Assembly: GCF_016599855.1 (NCBI RefSeq)
Contig: NZ_CP067041.1
Span: 2,666,001 to 2,730,000 of the forward strand
Length of the DNA: 64,000 nt
DNA from: Bradyrhizobium diazoefficiens
GTDB taxonomy: Bacteria; Pseudomonadota; Alphaproteobacteria; Rhizobiales; Xanthobacteraceae
Direction of reading: 5' to 3'
Part shown: piece by piece, positions 35,201 to 42,155 of the stretch
Position numbering within the stretch: position 1 is the first letter of the stretch
How the letters are laid out: each line of letters begins with the position of its first letter
Notes under the pieces: generated by a model
Told to the model about the DNA's origin: nothing
What the model saw: the letters and a program-made list of their open reading frames with translations, nothing else
Databases searched by the model: none
Position numbers and translations under genes: made by a program

Positions 35201-35715
35201 CGATGAACCTTTCCGGCTTCAAGATTCTTGCCTTTGCCACGCACGGTCTCGTCCCCGGTGAGCTCAACGGCTTGACTCAGCCGGCGCTTGCCCTGTCGTC
35301 GCCAACGGTGACGGGCGAAGGCGGTGACGGCCTTCTGACCATGGAGGAGATTCTCGGCCTCAAGCTCGACGCCGATTGGGTCATTCTGTCCGCCTGTAAC
35401 ACAGGCGCCGGTGCAGGCGCCGGCGCCGAGGCGGCCTCGGGCCTTGGCCGCGCGTTCTTCTACGCCGGAACGCGTGCCTTGCTCGTGACGAACTGGTCGG
35501 TGCATTCGCAATCGGCGCGGCAGCTGGTGACCGACCTGTTCAAGCGGCAGGCGGATGATCCGAAGCTGTCGCGGAGCGAAGCGCTGCGCCAGGCCATGAT
35601 GGCCCTGGTCGACGGTCCCGGCTACCTGAACAGCGAGGGCAAGACCGAGTTCGCCTATGCGCATCCGCTGTTCTGGGCGCCGTATACGATCATCGGCGAT
35701 GGCGGCGTGCGATGA
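32296..35715 (+). CDS. Secreted TPR-CHAT domain protein (predicted periplasmic cysteine protease)
   Basis: 1139 residues. A signal peptide (LRKLLALAVLLGSTGSAAA) predicts export. Next comes a small four-Cys region (residues about 40-95). TPR repeats fill about 150-560, and a coiled-coil follows (about 620-690). The C-terminal CHAT caspase-like domain runs from about 705 to the end. The catalytic His983 (FATHGLV) and Cys1034 (LSACNTG) are both present, so it should be active as a protease. The frame is open further upstream, but that part overlaps the lipoprotein gene. The ATG at 32296 gives the signal peptide. It heads a tight four-gene group. Confidence 0.9.
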   Translation: MSTNSGMPFDGRRNSPPLRKLLALAVLLGSTGSAAALTKEAALENCRMTVGKPIVQACMQAQGGRKAGADIEGCRAKAKPQVKACVLAALNAANGRANVAVEVPKGEAPKLAPGTALPKDFIAPPRTISDITAILDSEKPNEKLIAELKADADSTPTGKEPREDLAQFYFDRANARSQLGRLAESITDANKAVEVGRGAVGPNMMGRLLQLQSVQYARAGDPKRALEIMQQLLRESVNVAGAKGYQFNANRSVASILLQMGDVVQAEAYLRRSLAAIQEPRTSGLPGWRSSYAKFGQTWEGEIEMTRGMIFEARGQFAEAEAAYRTAELRKSAGEKAVLESENPPAETLLLQVVDSMVLNQARMKARQGRLAEAEADARRALLSRLKDTGKYNPVTPRFVMGLAGILVDQGRYDEAEHLGRVALEINKTVGVPDESQSTVQLLSQLAGILNLQRNNAEANDIFARIDKAVANWDPQRRQVIELNPARIFALYNSGQLDAGIAAAEQLVKKQIGRVGENHFDAASARGTLAIGLMRARRDADAIREFKAAIPIMMANANENADDENTTVMAARSQRLQTIVESYLLLLARAEGTGSGVGEETFGLADAIRGRSVQQALAASSARAAAKDAALAELVRKEQDLTKQVNAQLGTLNNVLAIPSADRDEKGVQQIQASIASMRNERDKARREIKQKFPAYADLVSPKPPSVAEIRATLADNEAMLSFYFGQNGSFVWAVPKSGPVAFAAVHANIGDIETKIRKLREALEPQAAMISDIPPFDLKLGYELYELLLKPIESGWKPAKNLIVVTNGALGLLPLSLLPTAPAEVAADEDPLFVGYRKVPWLARTHAVSTVPSAAALRTLRQLPPGKPGRGDLVAFGDPYFNKDQESEAEGAGDKVKVADVGGNVTRGMPLKRRSSPKLDGVDSAELGLLPRLPDTADELKSIALALQADPSKVLFLGKSATETAVKTMNLSGFKILAFATHGLVPGELNGLTQPALALSSPTVTGEGGDGLLTMEEILGLKLDADWVILSACNTGAGAGAGAEAASGLGRAFFYAGTRALLVTNWSVHSQSARQLVTDLFKRQADDPKLSRSEALRQAMMALVDGPGYLNSEGKTEFAYAHPLFWAPYTIIGDGGVR

Positions 35716-35740
35716 TTGACGTGAGAGGGTTGGAAGGACA

Positions 35741-36184
35741 ATGACGCGGAATATCTTGCTAGGGCTGGTTGCGGCAGGTCTCCTGTTTTCGGGAGCGTCG
35801 CGGGCAACACAATTGATCACCGAAGAGGAGGCCAAGCTGCCGCCGCCGAAGGGCGCGGTTGCGGCTGACCGGCGCGGTATCCTGCGCGGTCCGAAGGTGG
35901 AGTTCGTCTCGCCAGGCGAGTCCGTCGCCTCTCCCTTGAAGCTCCAATTGAAGTTCGAGTCGTTCGGCGGCGCCAAGATTGATCCCGACTCGGTGAAGGT
36001 GGTATTCCTCCGCACGCCGAATGTCGATCTGACGCCCCGGGTCAAGCCGTTCGTGCACGCTGACGGAATCAACATGCAGGATGCGGAATTGCCGCCGGGC
36101 GAATACACCGTGCGGGTCGACATCAAGGACAGTGACGGGCGGCCGGGCACGGCCATTTTTACCCTCAAGGTCGCACCCAAGTGA
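35741..36184 (+). CDS. Secreted Ig-like fold protein, function unknown
   Basis: 147 residues with a signal peptide (NILLGLVAAGLLFSGASRA). The mature protein looks like one immunoglobulin-like beta sandwich: GPKVEFVSPGESVASPLKLQ, then DPDSVKVVFLRTPNVDLTPRV, then PPGEYTVRVDIKDSDGRPG. Such domains often bind partners in the periplasm. A GGAAGG ribosome-binding site precedes the ATG. It follows the CHAT gene by 25 bases, and its stop overlaps the next start (TGATG), so it is probably co-translated. Confidence 0.75.
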   Translation: MTRNILLGLVAAGLLFSGASRATQLITEEEAKLPPPKGAVAADRRGILRGPKVEFVSPGESVASPLKLQLKFESFGGAKIDPDSVKVVFLRTPNVDLTPRVKPFVHADGINMQDAELPPGEYTVRVDIKDSDGRPGTAIFTLKVAPK

Positions 36185-36378
36185 TGTGTCCTTACTGCCA
36201 GGCCGAGACTGCTGATAGCGCGCTGGTTTGCCCATCCTGTGCGCGCGACATCGCCGTACCCGCGACGCTGATTGCGGAGCGCGACGATCTCCTGCGCAAG
36301 CGGGACCAGCTGCGCGACGAGCTGATGCAGGCCAGAAACGAGGTCGAAGCCATCATGCGGCGCCGGAAGTCGCGCTGA
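36184..36378 (+). CDS. Small zinc-ribbon/coiled-coil protein
   Basis: 64 residues. Two CxxC pairs (CPYC at 2-5 and CPSC at 17-20) make a zinc ribbon. A charged coiled coil follows (AERDDLLRKRDQLRDELMQA). No signal or membrane segment is present, so it is cytoplasmic. It overlaps the stop of the Ig-like gene by one base and ends two bases before the next start. The same zinc-ribbon-plus-coil layout begins the next protein. Confidence 0.75.
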   Translation: MCPYCQAETADSALVCPSCARDIAVPATLIAERDDLLRKRDQLRDELMQARNEVEAIMRRRKSR

Positions 36379-36380
36379 CC

Positions 36381-37145
36381 ATGGAGTGTCCGTTCTGCGC
36401 CGAGACGATCAAGGACGAAGCCATCGCGTGCAAGCACTGCTCGCGCGATTTGCGCGTCGTGCGGCCGACGCTTTTGGAGATCGATGACATCGTTACCGAG
36501 CTGGACAGGCTCAGGCGCGACCTCGACCGTGTCAGCGTCCGGCTCGAGCGCTACAAGAACCCGCTGCGCTATTTCGGGACGCATGCCTTTATCTATGTCG
36601 TCGTTCCGTCCGTCCTGCTGACGGTCGCGCATATTCTCGTGACCATCACCTTCAACCTCTCGCCGATCCCGCTGCGGATCGCGTCGATTGTCATCCCGCT
36701 GCTGTTCGGGTTCGCAGCCTATCCTCTGCATCGGGTCTCGGCATTGGGGGCGTTCGTGCTGGCGTTGCTGCTCGCCAGTGTCAGCATCCAGGCGATGCTG
36801 ACGGTGACCGGACTCCACGATCATGTTCCGATCCTGCCGACGGTATGGGTCGAATGGCGCGAAGTGTTCGAATACGGTGCGAGTATCCTGCTCGCCTTCG
36901 TGTCCGGAAACATATTGGGAGTCGTGATCTTCCTGGTCTTGCCGCGCGTTCTGAGCCAGGGCGGGAAGCCCAATGCTTTCGCCTTCAGGGTGGCGCGCCT
37001 GCTCGGGCAGCATATTGGTGAGGAACAGCTCCGCCGCCGCGCGCGGCTGATCCAGGATCTCATGCAGACCGTCGGCCCGCTGGCCGGTGTCGCCGCGACA
37101 GCCGTGGGCTCGATCTATGCCGGACTGAAAGGTTTGCTCGGGTAA
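36381..37145 (+). CDS. Zinc-ribbon integral membrane protein
   Basis: 254 residues. The N-terminal ribbon has CPFC (3-6) and CKHC (17-20). A coiled-coil segment follows (IDDIVTELDRLRRDLDRVSVRL), then four to five membrane helices between about 65 and 205, and a cytoplasmic C-terminal region with a final amphipathic helix. I do not recognise a named family beyond the ribbon. It starts two bases after the small ribbon gene, so the four genes from the CHAT protein on are very probably one operon. Confidence 0.78.
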   Translation: MECPFCAETIKDEAIACKHCSRDLRVVRPTLLEIDDIVTELDRLRRDLDRVSVRLERYKNPLRYFGTHAFIYVVVPSVLLTVAHILVTITFNLSPIPLRIASIVIPLLFGFAAYPLHRVSALGAFVLALLLASVSIQAMLTVTGLHDHVPILPTVWVEWREVFEYGASILLAFVSGNILGVVIFLVLPRVLSQGGKPNAFAFRVARLLGQHIGEEQLRRRARLIQDLMQTVGPLAGVAATAVGSIYAGLKGLLG

Positions 37146-37838
37146 TCAGTCCTCGCGTTGCAGCCGCGAGAAGCGGAAATTGCAGTGGTTCGCGCCGCCG
37201 GCCAGCGTCTGTGTCCGTTCCAGATGAATGCCTCGCGTTGCATAGGCGTCGAAATCGAGCCCGCAAATGTTCGGCAAAATCTCCTTGTCGCCGTGGCGCG
37301 CGGCGAATTTGCAGAAGCCGCATGCTTTGTAGTTGATGCCGAATTCAAAACTGTCATTCGGCCCCGGCTCGACGAAATCGTAGACGAAATCCTCAGGAAA
37401 TTCTGCCTGATGGCTTTCTGTTGTGCTTTTCGCCGCCTGCTCGCGCAGCAAGGTCTGATTCTCCGGCGACATGAATTGATCTCCCGCGGCGAGACGTTTC
37501 GCCTCTGGCGCGGTGAGCAATTGCGCCTTGTAGGTTTCCCGCTCGATGTCGCGGATCACCGGCAGCGGTACACCGTGTCGCTGGAGCACACGGCCGGTTG
37601 CCATGAAGCCGGTGAGGCGCATGAAGAAATCGCTCATGCGGCTCGCGGCGCCGCCGACATAAGGCATCTGGGTGAGCACGATGGCGAACTCGTCCATCAC
37701 CTCCCGCCTGATCCCGTCGATGTCGGTGAGATACGCGCGGTCGCGCAACGTCGCCTCGGCAAGGTCAAGTCGATGGCGCATCGCCGCCTCCATGGCATCG
37801 CGATGCTGCTCGTAAAAGGGATGGATCATCTCAGCCAT
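37146..37838 (-). CDS. L-2-amino-thiazoline-4-carboxylic acid hydrolase-type protein
   Basis: 230 residues. The ATC-hydrolase family features are visible in the C-terminal half: FEFGINYKACGFCKFAARHGDKEILPNICGLDFDAYA, and the closing GGANHCNFRF. In Pseudomonas the named enzyme opens the thiazoline ring on the way to L-cysteine, but most family members are untested, so the name is a family label. It converges with the zinc-ribbon membrane gene, with no gap. Confidence 0.82.
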   Translation of the reverse strand: MAEMIHPFYEQHRDAMEAAMRHRLDLAEATLRDRAYLTDIDGIRREVMDEFAIVLTQMPYVGGAASRMSDFFMRLTGFMATGRVLQRHGVPLPVIRDIERETYKAQLLTAPEAKRLAAGDQFMSPENQTLLREQAAKSTTESHQAEFPEDFVYDFVEPGPNDSFEFGINYKACGFCKFAARHGDKEILPNICGLDFDAYATRGIHLERTQTLAGGANHCNFRFSRLQRED

Positions 37839-37974
37839 GTGACACCGGGGGATCTTTGGATGTTGAGTCGACGGTAGCCGGGAGCATCACTGCGGCGCAA
37901 AGCATCATTCCTGCGGTTAAGCGCAAGAAAATCTATTGCAAGGCCGCGGCCCGTCGGTGTCAAACTGATGCGCG

Positions 37975-38604
37975 ATGACCTACATCCTTCCGCCGCTCAA
38001 CGCGCTCCGCGCTTTCGAGGCCGCCGCGCGCCATCTCAGCTTCAAGCTGGCTGCGCACGAGTTGCACGTGACGCCCGCAGCCGTCGGGCAGCAGGTGAAA
38101 GCGCTGGAGGCGCGCCTCGGCGTGCAGCTGTTCGAGCGGCTGCATAGGCAGCTCATCTTGACCGCGGCCGGCCAGGCCTATCTGCCCGGGATATGCGAGG
38201 GTTTTCGCCGCATTGCGGACGCCACCTCGCAATTGAAGCCGGCAGGCGCAGTGCTGCTGCGGGTCGGCGTCCACGGCACCTTCGATTTGCGCCGGCTCGA
38301 TCTGGCGGCGTTTCGCAGCGCGCATGCGCAGATCGGTTTGCGGGTGCTGCAGCCCGCCGGCTTGCACGAGCTGGTCGAGGGCAAGGTCGACCTGTTGATC
38401 GCCCGCGGGCTCGGCCACCATCCGGGCTATCGCTGCGACCGGGTCAATGACGGATCCGGCCTGGGCGATTGGCTGATCGCGCCGGAAGGCACCGCGGATT
38501 GTCCCGAAATCGTCAGTTTTCGCGAATGGCTGCGTGCCCCGGCGGACGGGAATGGGCGCCTGCGCCATCGCCGACCGCGGCTGGTCGGCGGCGTCGGAAG
38601 TTGA
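37975..38604 (+). CDS. Shortened LysR-family regulator (GcvA-like)
   Basis: 209 residues. The winged helix-turn-helix is intact (LPPLNALRAFEAAARHLSF to FERLHRQLILT). The effector domain is much shorter than usual. After the first subdomain (LRVGVHGTFDLRRLDL to VDLLIARGLGHHPGY) the text jumps to GDWLIAPEGTADCPEIVSFREWL, which normally closes a roughly 300-residue GcvA-type protein. The likely explanation is an internal deletion of about 90-100 codons that kept the frame. It may still bind DNA but probably not a ligand. It lies upstream of the chromate operon on the same strand. Confidence 0.75.
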   Translation: MTYILPPLNALRAFEAAARHLSFKLAAHELHVTPAAVGQQVKALEARLGVQLFERLHRQLILTAAGQAYLPGICEGFRRIADATSQLKPAGAVLLRVGVHGTFDLRRLDLAAFRSAHAQIGLRVLQPAGLHELVEGKVDLLIARGLGHHPGYRCDRVNDGSGLGDWLIAPEGTADCPEIVSFREWLRAPADGNGRLRHRRPRLVGGVGS

Positions 38605-38647
38605 GGGGGCGCTGGCTCTGTCGACTTCGTTCCCTTCCATCGAGGGG

Positions 38648-38676
38648 TTGACAGTCCTGTCATCAGGGCTTTTATT
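38648..38676 (+). promoter_or_regulatory. Promoter of the chromate operon
   Basis: TTGACA (38648-38653), a 17-base spacer and TTTATT (38671-38676). It lies about 75 bases upstream of the first gene of the operon at 38752. Confidence 0.55.
38649..38662. promoter_or_regulatory. Inverted repeat overlapping the -35 box, likely operator
   Basis: TGACAG, two bases, CTGTCA, a perfect inverted repeat lying on the -35 hexamer. A repressor bound here would block transcription of the chromate operon. Confidence 0.5.
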
Positions 38677-38751
38677 CGCGCCACGGGGAATTGCGATCTC
38701 CCCGCGAGGCGACATGCCCAAGAATCGCGTCCTGTTCACCAAGGGCGCAAC

Positions 38752-39570
38752 ATGTCTTCATATACCTCGATTTCATCCGACAAACTCTCCCGCCTGATCG
38801 GCACGTCAAACGCGCCAACGCTCATCGATGTGCGCATCGACGAGGACTTCGCGGCAGATCCGCGATTGATACCCGGCGCCACAAGACGCTCTCACCTCGA
38901 AATTCAAGACTGGGCCTCGCGCCTGACCGGGCAGTCCGTGATCGTGGTCTGCCAAAAGGGGCTGAAGCTCAGCGAAGGAACGGCCGCGTGGCTCCGCTGC
39001 GGCAAGGTTGCGGCGGAAGTGCTGGAAGGCGGCCATGTCGCCTGGAAGGAGGCGAAGCTTCCGACCGTTCCGGTCGACAAGATCCCGAGGCGAGACGGGC
39101 GGGGCCGCACGGTCTGGGTCACGCGATCGCGCCCCAAGATCGACCGTATCGCCTGTCCCTGGCTGATCCGGCGCTTCATCGATCCCACGGCTGTCTTCCT
39201 TTACGTGTCGGCTTCGGAAGTCGAAGCGACCGCTGAGCGATTCGATGCCACGCCGTTCGACATTGAAAATGTGTTCTGGAGCCACCGCGGCGAGCTCTGT
39301 ACCTTCGACGTGATGGTGAAGGAGTTCGGTCTTTCAACGCCGCCGCTGGAGCGGCTCGCGACGATGGTGCGGGCGGCGGATACGGCGCGGCTCGATCTCA
39401 GTCCGGAGGCTCCGGGCCTGCTCGCAGCCTCGCTCGGCCTGTCGCGCATGTACGACGACGACCTCGAACAGCTGAATGCAGGCATGCTGCTCTACGATGC
39501 GTTTTACCGATGGTGTCGGGATGCGACTGGCGAGACGCACAATTGGCCGACCAACAAGGTCAGGCCATGA
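38752..39570 (+). CDS. Rhodanese-ChrB domain chromate-resistance protein
   Basis: 272 residues. Residues 1-110 are a rhodanese-like domain (TLIDVRIDEDF at the start, VIVVCQKGLKLSEGTAAWLR with the loop Cys). Residues 115-270 are the ChrB C-terminal domain (RPKIDRIACPWLIRRFIDP, FDVMVKEFGL, ATMVRAADTARLDL). ChrB proteins accompany ChrA exporters and may regulate the operon, but here the usual N-terminal domain is replaced by rhodanese, so a regulatory role is doubtful. It is the first gene of the chr group. Confidence 0.88.
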   Translation: MSSYTSISSDKLSRLIGTSNAPTLIDVRIDEDFAADPRLIPGATRRSHLEIQDWASRLTGQSVIVVCQKGLKLSEGTAAWLRCGKVAAEVLEGGHVAWKEAKLPTVPVDKIPRRDGRGRTVWVTRSRPKIDRIACPWLIRRFIDPTAVFLYVSASEVEATAERFDATPFDIENVFWSHRGELCTFDVMVKEFGLSTPPLERLATMVRAADTARLDLSPEAPGLLAASLGLSRMYDDDLEQLNAGMLLYDAFYRWCRDATGETHNWPTNKVRP

Positions 39571-39670
39571 TCGGCAGGGCCCTTCGCCCTCGCTGCGACG
39601 CGCGGTCATCGTCTAGGGGCCGACGACACCGATTGAACCTGGGGCTGGGAGCAAGACCAGGAGAACGACG

Positions 39671-39904
39671 ATGCCGAAGCAAATCATCTCGTCTGCAGCC
39701 CTGCTGCTGATGATCGCGGGCGGGTTATCGCCCGCGCAGGCCCTGACCCAGGAGGAGCTTGCCGCCCGACTGCGGACGGCCGGCTACGGGCAGGTCAGCG
39801 ACATCAAGTCGACCGCCGAAGGCACGACAGCGAAGGCGATCAAGGACGGCAAGCAAGTTCGGCTCGTCGTCGACAGCAGCGGCCAGATCAAAGAGCAGAA
39901 ATGA
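39671..39904 (+). CDS. Small periplasmic PepSY-like protein
   Basis: 77 residues. A signal peptide (ISSAALLLMIAGGLSPAQA) precedes one PepSY-like unit (EELAARLRTAGYGQVSDIKSTAEGTTAKAIKDGK). PepSY domains are small periplasmic folds of unclear role. It overlaps the in-frame region of the DUF1259 gene and is read with it, as part of the chromate operon. Confidence 0.7.
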   Translation: MPKQIISSAALLLMIAGGLSPAQALTQEELAARLRTAGYGQVSDIKSTAEGTTAKAIKDGKQVRLVVDSSGQIKEQK

Positions 39905-39948
39905 GATCGGCGTCCCAACAGTCCCGAAAATCGGAAAGGAAGCGAACA

Positions 39949-40893
39949 ATGCGAAAGATGTCCGCTGTATTGATCGGCGCAGGAGCCTGCGTCGCCGTTC
40001 TCTGTGCAATTGGCCCGCAGGCGGGCGGGGATCTGCTCGCGCCCTTTGCCTCGATAGCCCAGGCGGCGGAGAGCGTCGACTGGCAGAAAGTCGACGAAAC
40101 GCTCGGCCGCAAGCCCGCCGTCTCGGACGATGTCCACCGTTACGGTTTTCCCCGTACCGATCTCTCGGTATCTTTGGACGGGGTGACGATCCAGCCGGCG
40201 CTCGCACTTGGCGGCTGGGTCGCGTTCAAGCCCGTCCATGGCGGCGCCATGGTCATGGGCGACCTTGTGTTACTGGAAACCGAGATCAATCCCGTAATGG
40301 CGAAGATGATCGCGAGCGGTCTCGAGATCACCGCCGTGCACAATCATCTGCTGCGCGCGAGCCCGGCAACTTTCTACATGCATGTCGCCGGACACGGAGA
40401 TCCCGTCAAGCTGGCCTCGGCGATCCATGATGGGCTTGCCGAAAGCAAGACCCCGCTCACCGTCGCAGCGCCGGCGAGCCCGCCACCCGCCGTCGATCTC
40501 GATACGGCCAAGCTCGACCAGATCATCGGCGTGAAGGGCCAGGCGAATGGAGGCGTGTACCAGTTCACCGTCAAGCGGCGCGACCCGATCACGGAAGAGG
40601 GCATGTCGCTGACGCCCGCCGGTGCGATGGGCGTTGCGACCGGCATCAACTTCCAGCCAACCGGCGGAGGCAAGGCGGCCATCACCGGCGACTTCGTGCT
40701 GACGGGCAAGGAGGTGAATCCGGTGATCCTGGCCCTGCGAACGCACCGCATCGAGGTGACGGCGCTGCACAGCCACATGTTGGACGAACAGCCGCGGCTG
40801 TTCTTCATGCATTTCTGGGCGAACGACGACGCCATCAAGCTCGCCGAAGGTTTGCGAGCGGCGCTCGACAAGACCGCCAGCACGAAGGGCTGA
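39949..40893 (+). CDS. DUF1259 (LppY/LpqO-type) exported protein
   Basis: 314 residues with a signal peptide ending around IAQAAES. It contains two related halves, each with a His-containing segment: EITAVHNHLLRASPATFYMHVAGHG and EVTALHSHMLDEQPRLFFMHFWAND. The repeated H-x-H and M-H pattern suggests metal binding. The family is uncharacterised. The ATG at 39949 follows an AAAGGA site; the upstream frame from 39901 is a shadow. Chromate operons in relatives often carry this gene. Confidence 0.85.
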   Translation: MRKMSAVLIGAGACVAVLCAIGPQAGGDLLAPFASIAQAAESVDWQKVDETLGRKPAVSDDVHRYGFPRTDLSVSLDGVTIQPALALGGWVAFKPVHGGAMVMGDLVLLETEINPVMAKMIASGLEITAVHNHLLRASPATFYMHVAGHGDPVKLASAIHDGLAESKTPLTVAAPASPPPAVDLDTAKLDQIIGVKGQANGGVYQFTVKRRDPITEEGMSLTPAGAMGVATGINFQPTGGGKAAITGDFVLTGKEVNPVILALRTHRIEVTALHSHMLDEQPRLFFMHFWANDDAIKLAEGLRAALDKTASTKG

Positions 40894-40942
40894 GGCAAGG
40901 TCGCAAGACCGGCGCCGACAAGAAAGCACAGGAGCCAAGGCG

Positions 40943-41539
40943 ATGACCTACCAGGTTAAACCGTTGCCGTTCGACCCAAAATCGATCAGTGGCATCTCTG
41001 AAAAAGTTCTCGTGAGCCATTACGAGAACAACTATGGCGGCGCGGTGAAACGGCTCAATGCGATCAACGCGCAACTCGCCGAGCTGGACTTCGCCAAGGC
41101 GCCGAACTTCCTCATCAACGGCCTGAAGCGCGAAGAGCTGATCGCCGCGAACTCGATGATCCTGCATGAAATCTATTTCGACGGTCTCGGCGGCGCGAGC
41201 AGGCCGGGCGGCGCTCTCGCCGAGGCGATCACGCGTGACTTCGGCAGCATCGAACGGTGGCGGAGAGAGTTTGCGGCGATGGGTAAGGCCGAGGGCGGTG
41301 GTTCGGGTTGGGTGATCCTTTCCTATTCTCCGCGCAACAAGCGGCTCGTCAATCAATGGGCCGCCGACCACACGACGACGCTTGCCGGCGGTCGTCCCGT
41401 GCTGGTGCTCGATATGTACGAGCATGCCTATCACATGGATTTCGGTGCCGCGGCAGCGCGCTATGTCGACATCTACATGGAGGCCATTCGCTGGGCCAAT
41501 GCCTCCGCGCTCTACGATCAGTATGCGAGGGAAAGCTGA
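40943..41539 (+). CDS. sodB: Iron/manganese superoxide dismutase
   Basis: 198 residues. The four metal ligands are present as His26 (SHYENNY), His75 (ILHEIYFD), Asp157 and His161 (DMYEHAYHMD). The usual HTFYW around the second His is replaced by LHEIYFDG, marking a divergent branch. It dismutates superoxide to peroxide and oxygen. There is no export signal. Its place in the chromate operon makes sense, since chromate reduction yields superoxide. Confidence 0.9.
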   Translation: MTYQVKPLPFDPKSISGISEKVLVSHYENNYGGAVKRLNAINAQLAELDFAKAPNFLINGLKREELIAANSMILHEIYFDGLGGASRPGGALAEAITRDFGSIERWRREFAAMGKAEGGGSGWVILSYSPRNKRLVNQWAADHTTTLAGGRPVLVLDMYEHAYHMDFGAAAARYVDIYMEAIRWANASALYDQYARES

Positions 41540-41550
41540 GGAGAGATGAG

Positions 41551-41745
41551 ATGAGGGGGAACTTGCGAATGAGAAACCTTGCTGTCGCAATGTCCGTACT
41601 GGCCGGTCTGCTGGCCAGCGAACAGGCGGCTCGCGCGCAAACCTGCAAGGTTTGCGTCGAACAGCGAGCGGCCTGCATGAAGAACTATGCCGGTCCCGCC
41701 TGCAAGACCGAGTACCAGACGTGTCTGAAGGCTTGCAAGAAGTGA
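41551..41745 (+). CDS. Small exported cysteine-rich protein
   Basis: 64 residues with a signal peptide (LAVAMSVLAGLLASEQAARA). The mature part of about 30 residues has six cysteines in CKVC, C, C, C, C spacing (CKVCVEQRAACMKN, then CKTEYQTCLKACKK). An AGGAGA ribosome-binding site precedes the ATG at 41551; an ATG at 41569 is the alternative. It lies between the dismutase and the next small gene. Such a peptide could bind metal or be disulfide-bonded in the periplasm. Confidence 0.65.
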   Translation: MRGNLRMRNLAVAMSVLAGLLASEQAARAQTCKVCVEQRAACMKNYAGPACKTEYQTCLKACKK

Positions 41746-41747
41746 GG

Positions 41748-42155
41748 ATGGCGGAATCGAAAAACCTACTTGCGAAGTGTCTCATCGCGGCACTCGCGAC
41801 CGGCGTCGGGGGTTCGGTTGCCCTCGACGCCGGCTCTGTCGCGGCGGCAAATCCTCGAAAGCTGACCGGGGTTGAAATTCGCAACCGTTTCGCCGGTAGG
41901 CAGCTTACTGACGAGGTTCACTATCGCCTTGTCTACGGGCAAGACGGCACGCTGCGCAGCTACGCGATGGGCGTAAAGAAGGTAGGCAAATGGGTCGTCG
42001 AGGAGGACGAGCTTTGCCTTCACCTCGGGGAGAGTGACGACGGTTGTTACCAGGTGACGCTGAGCGGCGAACAGATCGAATTGATTCCGACGGGGCTGGG
42101 CGGCTCAATCGATGGCATTTTGCAGCCCGCATATTACGGAAATGGGGACAAGTGA
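41748..42155 (+). CDS. Small exported protein of the chromate operon, function unknown
   Basis: 135 residues. The N terminus has a signal-like segment (AKCLIAALATGVGGSVALDAGSVAAA). The mature domain looks beta-rich: KLTGVEIRNRFAGRQLTDEVHYRLVYGQDG, VGKWVVEEDELCLHLGESDDGCYQVT. It starts two bases after the Cys-rich gene and its stop overlaps the chrA start (TGATG), so it is tightly coupled to the exporter. Confidence 0.65.
   Translation: MAESKNLLAKCLIAALATGVGGSVALDAGSVAAANPRKLTGVEIRNRFAGRQLTDEVHYRLVYGQDGTLRSYAMGVKKVGKWVVEEDELCLHLGESDDGCYQVTLSGEQIELIPTGLGGSIDGILQPAYYGNGDK

Noticed and set aside
38752-39570. Assigning the ChrB-domain protein as the proven repressor of the operon
   Set aside because: Its N-terminal domain is rhodanese-like and not the usual ChrB domain, so DNA binding cannot be assumed.
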